From NCBI RefSeq assembly GCF_010730195.1, contig NZ_AP022613.1:992001-1056000 (forward strand): 64,000 bases of DNA, given 5' to 3'. Both the position numbers and the translations under genes were made by a program. The DNA is from Mycobacterium conspicuum (GTDB taxonomy: Bacteria; Actinomycetota; Actinomycetes; Mycobacteriales; Mycobacteriaceae). How positions within the stretch are numbered: position 1 is the stretch's first letter; each line of letters opens with the position of its first letter. The notes under the pieces were generated by a model, which was not told where the DNA came from, did not search any database, and worked only from the letters and a program-made list of their open reading frames with translations. Shown here in pieces: positions 33,661 to 42,031 of this stretch.

Positions 33661-34071
33661 ATGAACAAGTTTGCGCTCGCAGCGCTGGGCATCGCCGCAG
33701 TTGCCTTCGCGGCACCCGCCCACGCCGACCTGCCGGGGATCGAACCGTTCGTCGGATCGTGGGCCGGGATGAAGCAGGCTCTTGTCATCGACGGCGGCGG
33801 CAACGGCCATTTCACCTACCCGGATTTCAATGCCTGCCCGGGCTGTCCGCCGGCCGCGGTGCGCCGATCCGTCGCCACCTTCGTGTTGACCTCCGTCTGG
33901 GGCGACACGGCCAACGGGAACATCCTCACCGACACCGGTCAGGGTGGTAACGCCGGGCCGATATCGGCCCGGCTGGTTCCGCAGCCTTTTGGGCCGACCA
34001 TTCAACTGAATGCGGGCCCGGCAAGCGGCGTCTATTGCACCCCTGCCGCCGCGAAAAACTGTGGCGCGTGA
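33661..34071 (+). CDS. Small secreted protein of unknown function
   Basis: A 136-aa protein with a Sec signal peptide: basic MNK, hydrophobic core FALAALGIAAVAFA and an AHA-D cleavage site near residue 22-23. The mature part (about 114 residues) has four Cys (NACPGCPP, VYCTP, KNCGA) likely forming two disulfides, and the Trp-containing start FVGSWAGMKQALVIDGGG resembles a small lipocalin/streptavidin-like first strand seen in other mycobacterial secreted proteins. I do not recognise the family. It lies between nudC and the convergent mycoredoxin gene, where I recall no annotated M. tuberculosis gene, so it may be lineage-specific. Confidence 0.7.
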   Translation: MNKFALAALGIAAVAFAAPAHADLPGIEPFVGSWAGMKQALVIDGGGNGHFTYPDFNACPGCPPAAVRRSVATFVLTSVWGDTANGNILTDTGQGGNAGPISARLVPQPFGPTIQLNAGPASGVYCTPAAAKNCGA

Positions 34072-34091
34072 CAGCTCGCGCCAATTAGCAA

Positions 34092-34346
34092 CTAGTCCGA
34101 ATTCGCGGCCAGCTTCGCCTTGATCTCGGCCGCGCTCGGGTTGGTCAGCGTCGACCCGTCGGCGAACTTCACCGTCGGCACCACGTGGTTGCCGCCGTTC
34201 ACCGAGCCGACGAATTCGGCGGCCGCGGGATCCTGTTCGATGTCGACCTCGTCGTAGGCGATCCCGCTCGCCTTCAGCGCTGTCTTGAGGCGATGGCAGT
34301 AGCCGCACCAGGGCGTGCTGTACATCGTGAGGGCAGCATTGGTCAT
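34092..34346 (-). CDS. mrx1: Mycoredoxin-1
   Basis: An 84-aa glutaredoxin-fold protein with active site TPWCGYC (Cys14, Cys17), the cis-Pro motif VVPTVKF and the GG-containing helix start GSTLTNP. Mycoredoxin-1 uses mycothiol instead of glutathione to reduce S-mycothiolated proteins and belongs to the SigH-linked redox network. ATG 34346 gives the established 84-aa length. It is divergent from uvrD2 with about 105 bp between starts and converges on the secreted-protein gene. Confidence 0.93.
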   Translation of the reverse strand: MTNAALTMYSTPWCGYCHRLKTALKASGIAYDEVDIEQDPAAAEFVGSVNGGNHVVPTVKFADGSTLTNPSAAEIKAKLAANSD

Positions 34347-34451
34347 AGCTCGATAACGTAGCCCGGTGACAATGCATCCCGTGCGGGGGGAGGGGATTCG
34401 CCGCGTGGCGCTGCACCAGATTTGTCGCCCGTCGCTGCCAAGATGGAGCCC

Positions 34452-36554
34452 ATGCCGATGGTCGCCGACGCACTGACCGCCGGACTGGACGACGAGCAGC
34501 GCGAGGCCGTCCTGGCCGCGCGCGGACCGGTCTGCGTGCTCGCGGGAGCCGGGACGGGCAAGACCCGCACCATCACCGCGCGGATTGCTCAGCTCGTCGC
34601 GAGCGGTCACGTCGCCCCGGGTCAGGTGCTGGCGGTGACATTCACCCAGCGTGCTGCGGGTGAGATGCGCTCCCGGCTGCGGGCGCTGGAAGCCGCCGGA
34701 GGTGCGAGTCCGGGCATCGGCTCCGTGCAGGCGCTGACGTTTCACGCCGCGGCGCGCCGCCAGCTGCGGTACTTCTGGCCGCGGGTCATCGGCGACACCG
34801 GCTGGCAGTTGCTGGACAGCAAGTTCGCCGTCGTGGCCCGCGCCGCCAGCCGCTGCAGGCTGAACACCAGCACCGACGACGTGCGCGACCTGGCCGGCGA
34901 GATCGAGTGGGCCAAGGCCTCGCTGATCGGGCCCGAGCAGTACCCGGCCGCCGTGGCCGCCGCCGCGCGCGACATTCCGCTGGACGCCGAGAAGGTCGCG
35001 ACCGTCTACGCGGCGTACGAGGCGCTGAAGGTTCGCGACGAATCGATCACCCTGCTCGACTTCGACGACCTGCTGCTGCACACCGCGGCCGCGATCGAAA
35101 ACGACGCCGCCGTGGCCGAGGAGTTCCGCGACCGCTACCGCTGTTTCGTCGTCGACGAGTACCAGGACGTCACCCCGTTGCAGCAGCGGGTGCTCTCGGC
35201 CTGGCTGGGTGATCGGGATGACCTGACCGTCGTCGGCGACCCGAACCAGACCATCTACTCGTTCACCGGCGCCTCCCCGCGCTTTTTGCTCGATTTCTCG
35301 CGGCGGTTCCCGGACGCCACGGTGGTGCGCCTGGAGCGCGACTACCGATCCACCCCGCAGGTGGTGTCGTTGGCCAACCAGGTGATCGCCGCGGCGCGGG
35401 GCCGGGTCGCGGGCAGCAAGCTGCAACTGGTCGGCCAGCGCGAACCGGGTCCCGCCCCGTCGTTTCACGAGCATCCCGACGAACACGCCGAGGCCGCCGG
35501 GGTCGCGGCGGCGATCGCCCGGCTCATCGAATCCGGCACCCCGCCATCCGAGATCGCGGTGCTCTACCGGGTCAACGCCCAGTCCGAGGTGTACGAGGAG
35601 GCGCTGACCGAGGCGGGCATCGCCTACCAGGTGCGCGGCGGCGAGGGGTTTTTCAACCGCCAGGAGATCAAGCAGGCGATGTTGGCGCTGCAGCGTGCCG
35701 CCGAGCGCGGGGCTGAAGGACCACTGCCCGAGGTGGTGCGCGTCGTCCTGGAACCGCTGGGGCTGACCGCCGAGGAACCCGACGGCACACGCGCGCGGGA
35801 ACGCTGGGAGGCGCTGACGGCCCTGGCCCAGCTGGTCGACGACGAAGTCGCCCAGCGTCCGCACCTGGACCTGCCCGGGCTGGTGGTCGAGCTGCGCACC
35901 CGGGCCGATTCACGGCACCCGCCGGTGGTGCAGGGCGTCACGCTGGCGTCGCTGCACGCCGCCAAGGGGCTGGAGTGGGACGCGGTGTTTTTGGTCGGCC
36001 TCGCCGACGGCACGCTGCCCATCTCGCACGCGTTGGCGCACGGCGCGGAAAGTGAACCCGTCGAGGAAGAGCGCCGACTGCTCTACGTCGGAATCACCAG
36101 GGCCCGAGTGCATTTGGCGCTCAGCTGGGCGTTGGCGCGCAGCCCCGGCGGGCGGCAGAGCCGCAAGCCGTCGCGGTTCCTCAACGGCATCGCGCCGCAG
36201 ACCCGCCACGATCCGACGCAGGCCAAGTCCCGTCGCAGCCGGGGCACGCCGACGCGCTGCCGGATCTGCAACAACAACCTCACCACGCCGGCCGCGGTGA
36301 TGCTGCGGCGCTGCGAAACCTGCGCCGGCGACGTCGACGACGAGTTGCTGCTGCAGCTCAAGGACTGGCGAACCGGCGTCGCGAAAGAACAGAACGTGCC
36401 GGCCTACATCGTGTTCAGCGACAACACCTTGATCGCGATCGCCGAGATGCGGCCCAACGACGACGCGGCCCTGATCGCGATCCCGGGCATCGGCGCCCGC
36501 AAGCTCGAGCAGTACGGTCCCGACGTGCTCGAGTTGGTCCGCGCCCGCGCCTGA
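34452..36554 (+). CDS. uvrD2: ATP-dependent DNA helicase UvrD2
   Basis: A 700-aa superfamily 1A helicase, the same length as in M. tuberculosis when ATG 34452 is used. Walker A is LAGAGTGKTRTI, motif II DEYQD, motif III IYSFTGA, motif V LASLHAAKGLEWD and motif VI VGITRAR. After the motor comes a tetracysteine zinc module (CRICNN to CETC, about 40 residues in from 615) and a C-terminal HRDC domain (NVPAYIVFSDNTLIAIAEM...). UvrD2 is essential in M. tuberculosis; its helicase activity needs the tetracysteine module, while the HRDC is dispensable. Confidence 0.94.
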   Translation: MPMVADALTAGLDDEQREAVLAARGPVCVLAGAGTGKTRTITARIAQLVASGHVAPGQVLAVTFTQRAAGEMRSRLRALEAAGGASPGIGSVQALTFHAAARRQLRYFWPRVIGDTGWQLLDSKFAVVARAASRCRLNTSTDDVRDLAGEIEWAKASLIGPEQYPAAVAAAARDIPLDAEKVATVYAAYEALKVRDESITLLDFDDLLLHTAAAIENDAAVAEEFRDRYRCFVVDEYQDVTPLQQRVLSAWLGDRDDLTVVGDPNQTIYSFTGASPRFLLDFSRRFPDATVVRLERDYRSTPQVVSLANQVIAAARGRVAGSKLQLVGQREPGPAPSFHEHPDEHAEAAGVAAAIARLIESGTPPSEIAVLYRVNAQSEVYEEALTEAGIAYQVRGGEGFFNRQEIKQAMLALQRAAERGAEGPLPEVVRVVLEPLGLTAEEPDGTRARERWEALTALAQLVDDEVAQRPHLDLPGLVVELRTRADSRHPPVVQGVTLASLHAAKGLEWDAVFLVGLADGTLPISHALAHGAESEPVEEERRLLYVGITRARVHLALSWALARSPGGRQSRKPSRFLNGIAPQTRHDPTQAKSRRSRGTPTRCRICNNNLTTPAAVMLRRCETCAGDVDDELLLQLKDWRTGVAKEQNVPAYIVFSDNTLIAIAEMRPNDDAALIAIPGIGARKLEQYGPDVLELVRARA

Positions 36555-36574
36555 ATACCAAACGCGCAGGTCAG

Positions 36575-36612
36575 AAAATCGTTTGTCAGCAGCGGCTGCT
36601 ACCATTTACCCT
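36575..36612 (+). promoter_or_regulatory. whiB7 promoter with WhiB7 AT-rich box
   Basis: AAAAT at 36575-36579 lies exactly 3 nt before a -35 TTGTCA (36583-36588), with an 18-nt spacer to a -10 TACCCT (36607-36612). The AT-rich box 3 nt above the -35 is the published signature of WhiB7-SigA activated promoters, so this fits autoregulation. Confidence 0.8.
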
Positions 36613-36657
36613 CGAAACCGCGTTCTTACCGGCCGTGTGTGAGAGGAGGGTGGCCAG

Positions 36658-36798
36658 ATGATTAGTCGCAACGCGTTCGACGTAGCGGTGGCGGCCGCCC
36701 ATCCCGCCCATGCCGCCGCCGCTATGCCGGCGGCCGCGGGTAAGCACCACGCCGCCGCCGCCGCGACTGACGCGTTCGTGGATCGGGGTTATCTGTAG
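36658..36798 (+). CDS. whiB7 leader peptide (uORF, 46 aa)
   Basis: ATG 36658 follows GAGAGGAGGG by 7 nt, the strongest ribosome site nearby, and the frame runs 46 codons to TAG. The peptide is Ala/His-rich (MISRNAFDVAVAAAHPAHAA at the start) and ends DRGYL. It lies in the long whiB7 5' leader and stops 22 nt before a terminator-like hairpin. In M. tuberculosis the whiB7 leader is known to hold a uORF and an attenuator by which ribosome-targeting antibiotics induce whiB7; this is the matching element. The peptide probably has no function of its own. Confidence 0.8.
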   Translation: MISRNAFDVAVAAAHPAHAAAAMPAAAGKHHAAAAATDAFVDRGYL

Positions 36799-36820
36799 CG
36801 CAGTAACCCCACATCAGATG

Positions 36821-36861
36821 GCCACGGACCCGAAGTCACCAGGATCCGTGGCGATAATTTT
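36821..36861 (+). terminator. whiB7 leader attenuator hairpin
   Basis: GCCACGGA (36821-36828) pairs perfectly with TCCGTGGC (36845-36852), followed by GATAATTTT. It is one of few hairpins in this window with a U-tract. Placed between the uORF and whiB7, it would end transcription early unless ribosomes stall on the uORF. Confidence 0.75.
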
Positions 36862-36948
36862 GGGAAGAATTCCGCCGAGAACACCTCCCGACCTGGTCCG
36901 GATCACCGAAAAGACAGCCACCCAGACCAGGAAGCAGGTGAAGCGGAC

Positions 36949-37212
36949 ATGTCGGCACCGACAGTCCCCGAGTTGCCATGTCACCTCGGCGAACCCGACC
37001 TGTGGTTCGCCGAGACCCCCGACGGCCTGGAGCGCGCCAAGGCGCTCTGCGCGAGCTGCCCGGTGCGGCGGCAGTGCCTGGCGGCCGCGCTGGAGCGCGC
37101 CGAGCCGTGGGGTGTGTGGGGCGGTGAGATCTTCGACCGCGGCTCGATCGTGAGCCACAAACGCCCGCGCGGCAGGCCGCGTAGGGACCGGAAAGAAGAG
37201 GTAGCGGCCTAG
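36949..37212 (+). CDS. whiB7: Antibiotic-resistance activator WhiB7
   Basis: An 87-aa Wbl protein. The [4Fe-4S] ligands are Cys11, Cys34, Cys37 and Cys43. The GVWGG turn is followed by the AT-hook RGRPRRD near residue 75, which only WhiB7 among Wbl proteins has. It binds SigA and turns on intrinsic resistance genes (efflux, erm/eis-type) under ribosome stress. The ATG lies about 330 nt after the predicted transcription start, separated by the leader uORF and attenuator. It converges on the ABC1 kinase gene with a 4-base overlap of ends. Confidence 0.95.
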   Translation: MSAPTVPELPCHLGEPDLWFAETPDGLERAKALCASCPVRRQCLAAALERAEPWGVWGGEIFDRGSIVSHKRPRGRPRRDRKEEVAA

Positions 37213-38558
37213 ACGGCGGCGACGTCGGGCTCGGCGAAGCCGGGGACCAGGTCGATCATCAGCCGCCTGATCGGCACGTGCGCGTCCAGCTGGCAGAGGA
37301 TCGCCGACACCGACGCGATCACGCGCATCGGGATGATCAGTTTGGGCGGGAGGTCCATCTGCCGCGCCGCCTTGAGCTGCGCCATCGAGCGTTCGATACC
37401 CATCTGGGCCACGGTCATTTTCTGCAGCCACTTGCGGGTGTAGTGGAACACCTCGACCTCGATGGGTTCGACGTATTGGCGCAGCATCTCCTCGATTTCG
37501 CGCACCGATACCTGTTGGCCGCGTTGAATGAACCCGGCCTTCTCCATGGTCGGCATCAGCAGGTCATAGTCCTTGTCGCGGGCCAGCCGGATGGCCGTGC
37601 CCAGCTCGATCGGCAGGCCGTCCGACAGGGGCGCGACCGCACCGAAGTCGATGACGCCCATTCGGCCGTCGGGCAGCAGCATGAAGTTCCCGGGGTGGGC
37701 GTCGCCGTGCATCAGGCCCAGCCGGCTGGGCGCGTCGAAGGTGAGTTCCAGCAGGCGCGTGCCCATCAGGTCGCGCTGTTCGGTGGTTCCGTTGCGAATG
37801 ATTTCGGCCAGCGGAATGCCCTGGATCCATTCCTGGATCACCACCTTCGGTGCGCTGGCCACGATGCGTGGCACGCCGAAGTGCGGGTGCCCCCGATACG
37901 CCTTGGCGAAGGCGCGCTGGTTGTCGGCCTCCAGCCGGTAGTCGAGTTCCATCTCGGTGCGCTCGATCAGCTCGTCGACCACGCCTTGGATGTCGGCGCC
38001 CGGGTTGAGCTGTTTGAACACCCCGACCATGCGGGTCATGGTCTTCAGGTCGGCCCGCAACGCCTCGTCGGCACCCGGGTACTGGATCTTGACCGCGACC
38101 TCGCGACCGTCGGACCACACCGCCTTGTGCACCTGGCCGATGCTGGCCGAGGCCACCGGGGTGTCGTCGAAGGAGCTGAACCGGGTGCGCCACTTGGTGC
38201 CCAGCTGCGCGTCGAGCACCCGGTGCACCTTGGCCGCGGGCAGCGGTGGAGCGTCCTTCTGCAGCTTGGTCAGGGCCTCGCGGTAGGGCTCGCCGAACTG
38301 CTCGGGGATCGCGGCCTCCATCACCGACAAGGCCTGGCCGACCTTCATCGCCCCGCCCTTGAGCTCGCCCAGGACGGTGAACAACTGATTGGCGGCCTTT
38401 TCCAGCAGCTCGGCCTGGACCTCGTCCTTGGACTTGCCGGCCAGCCGTTTGCCGACCCCGAGCGCCGCCCGGCCGGCGAAGCCGACCGGGATACTGGCCA
38501 GCTTCGCGTTGCGCGCCGCGCGGCCACGTTTGATCTCTGACACATGCCTATTGTCCAT
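37209..38558 (-). CDS. ABC1/UbiB-family atypical kinase (Rv3197-like)
   Basis: A 449-aa protein of the ABC1 (ADCK/UbiB) family. Diagnostic features are the KxGQ motif (GGAMKVGQALSVMEAAIP), the Ala-rich nucleotide loop ASASIGQVHKAVW, catalytic MHGDAHPGNFML and metal-binding IDFGAVAP. Family members are ATPases linked to isoprenoid or quinone lipids. The M. tuberculosis homologue is one I recall being linked to macrolide tolerance next to whiB7. ATG 38558 is used; GTG 38543 (VSEIKRG) is an alternative close to the M. tuberculosis start. It is third in an operon after the two genes at 39453 and 40864 (31 bp gap). Confidence 0.85.
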   Translation of the reverse strand: MDNRHVSEIKRGRAARNAKLASIPVGFAGRAALGVGKRLAGKSKDEVQAELLEKAANQLFTVLGELKGGAMKVGQALSVMEAAIPEQFGEPYREALTKLQKDAPPLPAAKVHRVLDAQLGTKWRTRFSSFDDTPVASASIGQVHKAVWSDGREVAVKIQYPGADEALRADLKTMTRMVGVFKQLNPGADIQGVVDELIERTEMELDYRLEADNQRAFAKAYRGHPHFGVPRIVASAPKVVIQEWIQGIPLAEIIRNGTTEQRDLMGTRLLELTFDAPSRLGLMHGDAHPGNFMLLPDGRMGVIDFGAVAPLSDGLPIELGTAIRLARDKDYDLLMPTMEKAGFIQRGQQVSVREIEEMLRQYVEPIEVEVFHYTRKWLQKMTVAQMGIERSMAQLKAARQMDLPPKLIIPMRVIASVSAILCQLDAHVPIRRLMIDLVPGFAEPDVAAV

Positions 38559-38589
38559 GACGGTCGGCGCCCTTTGAGCGTGAATCGCG

Positions 38590-39453
38590 TCAACACGAGC
38601 ACAACGGGTGTCTGCTCCACGGCCGCGCGACGATCGAACCCGCGTTGAGATCGAACTCAAGCGTCGCGTTCAGCGCCGCCGGCGGCCCGGGATCGGGCAC
38701 CGCCTCCTGCCCGCGCACGGCGGCGATCACCCGATTCACCTGGCTGAGCGCCAGCGCCGCCGTCGCCAGCATGGTGGCGCGGTCAGCCACCCCGACGGCG
38801 TCGCGAAGCTGCGCGGCGATGGCCGGCCACGCGGCGTCGCGGTCGCTGCGGTGCAAATCGGCGCAGGCCAAACAACTGGTCACGCCGGGGATGACGAGTG
38901 GCCCCACCAGCCCGATGCCGTCACGCACCCGGACCGGGAGATGCGGGACGCCCTGGCTGTGCAGGTCGCGGACCATGCGCGGGTCGGCGACGAGGGAGTC
39001 GGACAGGATCACCAGATCGACGGCGGCCGACGTGACCGCGGCGTGCGGCTGGCTGCTCTGCGTGACCCGGGCACCCGAGCCGCGCAATCCGTCGACGAGC
39101 AGGTCAGACAGCGGGCCGCGACCGTGCACCCGGATCGACGCGGCACGGCCGCCGGACTGGCGGCGTCCGCGGGTCGCGACCCCGGCGCCCACCAGCTGCC
39201 TGACGAGGTCGGCCAGGTCGTCGTCGGCTACCGACTGGTGGCGCAGCTCGGTGAGCGACGTCGGTGAGCGCATCGACCGCAGCAGCGCGGCCAGCTCGGC
39301 CGCCGTCAGGCCCGACGGCGGGCGCACGAGCACCGCCCGGCGCGGGTCCCAGCCCACCTGGACCGCGCCGTCGGGCCGCAGCAACACCGGCATGGCCGGG
39401 TCCAGCGCATAGAGGGAAAGCGCGGTGCCCGGCATGAGCTGAAACTGTGCCAC
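38590..39453 (-). CDS. E1-like/cyclodehydratase-type protein (Rv3196-like)
   Basis: A 287-aa protein. Residues 1-95 look like a winged-helix/leader-binding region (PPSGLTAAELAALLRSM...LVRQLVGAGV), and the rest resembles the ThiF-like half of RiPP cyclodehydratases (TIGR03882 type): IRVHGRGPLSDLL strand, then TSCLACADLHRSDRDAAWP with CxxC, and a C-terminal HPLCSC pair that completes a zinc site. In azole-forming systems this protein presents precursor peptides to YcaO; no ycaO is nearby. It sits between a metalloprotease-like gene (19 bp gap) and the ABC1 kinase. The function is unknown. The GTG start is the first one; ATG 39435 is possible. Confidence 0.7.
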   Translation of the reverse strand: MAQFQLMPGTALSLYALDPAMPVLLRPDGAVQVGWDPRRAVLVRPPSGLTAAELAALLRSMRSPTSLTELRHQSVADDDLADLVRQLVGAGVATRGRRQSGGRAASIRVHGRGPLSDLLVDGLRGSGARVTQSSQPHAAVTSAAVDLVILSDSLVADPRMVRDLHSQGVPHLPVRVRDGIGLVGPLVIPGVTSCLACADLHRSDRDAAWPAIAAQLRDAVGVADRATMLATAALALSQVNRVIAAVRGQEAVPDPGPPAALNATLEFDLNAGSIVARPWSRHPLCSC

Positions 39454-39472
39454 GCCGGGGCGGAAGCCCCGA

Positions 39473-40864
39473 TCAGTTATCCACAGGCCCGCCGGGGCCG
39501 GGGTCTTCCCGGTCGCCGTCTCGCTCGAGCTGGGCGATCGCCTCGTCCAGACCGCTGGTGTCGCCGCCGATGACCCGGTCGATGAAGCCGGCCGGATCGT
39601 CGAGATCGTCCGCGGCGGGCAGCAGATCCGGGTGTTGCCAGATGGCGTCGCGCGCGTCGGCGCCGGCGGCCTGGGTCAGGCGCTCCCACAGCGCCGCGGC
39701 CTCGCGCATCTTGCGGGGCCGCAGCTCCAGGCCGACCAGCGTGGCGAACGTCTGCTCGGCCGGGCCGCCGCTGGCCCTCCGCCGCCGCAGGGTCTCGCCC
39801 AGCGCGGCCGCGCCCGGAATCCGCTCGCCCAGGGCTGCGGTGACCACGACCTGCACCCAGCCCTCGATCAGCGCGAGCAGCGTTTCCAGCCGTTCCAGCG
39901 CCTGGGTCTGCGCCGGCGTCGCCTTGGGCTCGAATACGCCCTGGCCGAGCAGGTTCTCGATGGCGGCCGGGTCCGACAGCGAGGCCGGATTGAAGTCGCG
40001 GGCGAGTTCCTCGATCCCCGACATATCGATCTTCATGCCCTTGGCGTAGGCCTCGACGGCGCCCAGCAGCTGACTGGACAGCCACGGCACGTGACTGAAC
40101 AGCCGGTGGTGCGCGGCCTCCCGGGCGGCCAGGAACGTCAGGATCTCGCTGCGCGGCTGCTCGAGCCCGGAGGCGAAGGAGTCCAGGGCGTCGGGCATGA
40201 TCGCGGCCACCCCTTTGGGGCCCAACGGCAGACCGATGTCGGTGGAGGTCACCACCTCGCGGGACAGCCGGCCCAGTGCCTGACCGAGCTGGGAGCCGAA
40301 CGCCATGCCGCCCATCTGCGACATCATCGACAGCAGCGGGCCGGCCATGGTCTTGGCCTCCTCGGGCAGCGATCCCGCCCACACCGTGGAGATCTGCTCG
40401 GCCATCGGATCGCACAGCCGCTGCCAGGTGGCCATGGTGTTGTTCACCCAGTCGTCGGGGCTCCAGCCTTCCGCCTTGTGCGTGCCCGCCGGCAGGGCGG
40501 TGGCGCCGTCCAGCCAGGTCTCGGCGAGGTGCACCGCGTCGTTGATCGCCGCGTGCGTGGTCGCCGGGATCGGCGCGACGAACCCGATGGAATTCGACGC
40601 GACCCGCTTGGCCAGGTCGTAGTTGATCGGCCCGGACTGTGTGCCCGGCACTCCCCCTGCCATGGCGTTGCCCGCGTTGCTGAACATCTGACCCAGCTGG
40701 GTGAAGATCTGCCCCAAATCGCCCATGCCGAAGTCGCCGCTGATGCCGAACGCGGCCAGCGGGTCGGACGGATCGTTCTTGCCGGGCTTGTCGCGGCCCG
40801 ACTCGTCTTTGGAGGAGTCGTCTCCCCGAGACGAATCGGAGAAGCCGAAAGGCGGGTCAGCCAT
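39473..40864 (-). CDS. DUF2342 zincin-like protein (Rv3195-like)
   Basis: A 463-aa protein of the actinobacterial DUF2342 family (called zinc-dependent metalloprotease or F420-associated protein). A disordered acidic/Lys N-terminus (DSSRGDDSSKDESGRDKPG) is followed by helical sequence. The presumed active site is LAAREAAHHRLFSHVPW, where EAAHH-x-x-x-x-x-H resembles an altered zincin helix. The C-terminus is Pro/Asp-rich. ATG 40864 is used; the open frame further upstream is shadow sequence of the divergent PDZ protease. It is the first gene of a three-gene operon. Proteolytic activity is not proven. Confidence 0.8.
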   Translation of the reverse strand: MADPPFGFSDSSRGDDSSKDESGRDKPGKNDPSDPLAAFGISGDFGMGDLGQIFTQLGQMFSNAGNAMAGGVPGTQSGPINYDLAKRVASNSIGFVAPIPATTHAAINDAVHLAETWLDGATALPAGTHKAEGWSPDDWVNNTMATWQRLCDPMAEQISTVWAGSLPEEAKTMAGPLLSMMSQMGGMAFGSQLGQALGRLSREVVTSTDIGLPLGPKGVAAIMPDALDSFASGLEQPRSEILTFLAAREAAHHRLFSHVPWLSSQLLGAVEAYAKGMKIDMSGIEELARDFNPASLSDPAAIENLLGQGVFEPKATPAQTQALERLETLLALIEGWVQVVVTAALGERIPGAAALGETLRRRRASGGPAEQTFATLVGLELRPRKMREAAALWERLTQAAGADARDAIWQHPDLLPAADDLDDPAGFIDRVIGGDTSGLDEAIAQLERDGDREDPGPGGPVDN

Positions 40865-40945
40865 AACGTCAACGGTACCCACCGGCGGAACAGATCGCGC
40901 GGTCTCGGTCACGCTCTCAGCTGAACCGGGCCGGGCCGGTCCGTC

Positions 40946-40951
40946 TAGTGT
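40946..40951 (+). promoter_or_regulatory. -10 hexamer TAGTGT, leaderless start
   Basis: TAGTGT matches TANNNT and lies 7 nt before GTG 40959, fixing the start of the PDZ protease. Confidence 0.65.
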
Positions 40952-40958
40952 TAGCGGC

Positions 40959-41981
40959 GTGAACAGGCGGATTCTGACGTTGATGGTCGCGCTGGCACCC
41001 GTCCTGGTTTTCGGCGTGTTGCTCGCGGTGGTCACCGTGCCCTTTGTGTCGCTGGGCCCGGGCCCCACCTTTGACACGTTGGGTGAGGTGGACGGCAAGC
41101 AGGTGGTCGCGATCCAGGGCACCCAGACCCATCCCACATCGGGCCACCTCAACATGACCACGGTGTCCCAGCGTGACGATCTGACGTTGGGGGAGGCGCT
41201 CACGCTGTGGCTGTCCGGCCAGGAACAGCTGATGCCCCGCGATCTGGTCTACCCGCCGGGGAAGTCGCGCGAGGAGGTCGACAAGGCCAATAACACCGAT
41301 TTCAAGAACTCCGAGGACAGCGCCGAGTACGCGGCCTTGGGGTATTTGAAGTACCCGTCGGCCGTGACCGCCGCGACAGTCAACGACCCCGGTCCGTCAG
41401 TCGGCAAGCTCAAAGCCGGTGACGCCTTGGACATGGTCGACGGGCACCCGGTGGCCAACGTCGAGCAGTTCACCGACTACCTGAAGAAGACCAAGCCCGG
41501 GCAGGTGGTCACCATCGACTACCGGCGCAAGAACGAACCGGCCGGAACCACACAGATCACGTTGGGCAGCAACAAAGATCGCGACTACGGCTACATGGGC
41601 GTCGCGGTGCTGGACGCGCCGTGGGCGCCGTTCAGCGTGGACTTCAACCTGGCCAACGTGGGCGGGCCCTCGGCGGGATTGATGTTCAGCCTGGCGGTCG
41701 TCGACAAGCTCACCACCGGTGACTTGGCGGGATCGACGTTCGTCGCGGGCACCGGCACGATCAGCGTCGACGGCAAGGTGGGACCCATTGGCGGCATCGG
41801 ACACAAGATGGCCGCCGCCCGGTCGGCCGGCGCCACGGTGTTCTTGGTGCCGGCCAAGAACTGCTATGAGGCCACCTCCAATCGCCAGGCCGGCTTGCGG
41901 CTGGTGAAAGTCGAGACCCTCGGCCAAGCGGTGGACGCGCTGCACGCGGTGACGTCCGGCGGACAGCCGCCGAGTTGTTAG
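40959..41981 (+). CDS. Membrane-anchored PDZ/Lon-like serine protease
   Basis: A 340-aa protein, the same length as Rv3194c when GTG 40959 is used. An N-terminal anchor (residues 6-32, LTLMVALAPVLVFGVLLAVV) is followed by an exterior PDZ domain (about 130-200, KLKAGDALDMVDGHPVANVE) and a Lon/S16-type catalytic domain: Ser238 in GGPSAGLMFSL and Lys283 in GGIGHKMAAARSAGA form the Ser-Lys dyad. Related YlbL proteins of Bacillus degrade membrane or secreted proteins. It is divergent from the DUF2342 gene and 50 bp upstream of the UPF0182 gene. Confidence 0.9.
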   Translation: MNRRILTLMVALAPVLVFGVLLAVVTVPFVSLGPGPTFDTLGEVDGKQVVAIQGTQTHPTSGHLNMTTVSQRDDLTLGEALTLWLSGQEQLMPRDLVYPPGKSREEVDKANNTDFKNSEDSAEYAALGYLKYPSAVTAATVNDPGPSVGKLKAGDALDMVDGHPVANVEQFTDYLKKTKPGQVVTIDYRRKNEPAGTTQITLGSNKDRDYGYMGVAVLDAPWAPFSVDFNLANVGGPSAGLMFSLAVVDKLTTGDLAGSTFVAGTGTISVDGKVGPIGGIGHKMAAARSAGATVFLVPAKNCYEATSNRQAGLRLVKVETLGQAVDALHAVTSGGQPPSC

Positions 41982-42031
41982 CCCGTGCGTAGAGTTGTGA
42001 TCGTCTACACATCGAGCAGGGAGCGTAGCTA

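Noticed and set aside
34347..35864. A long leftward frame running from mrx1 back through uvrD2
   Set aside because: Only the last 84 codons encode mycoredoxin; the rest mirrors uvrD2 and has no homologous look.
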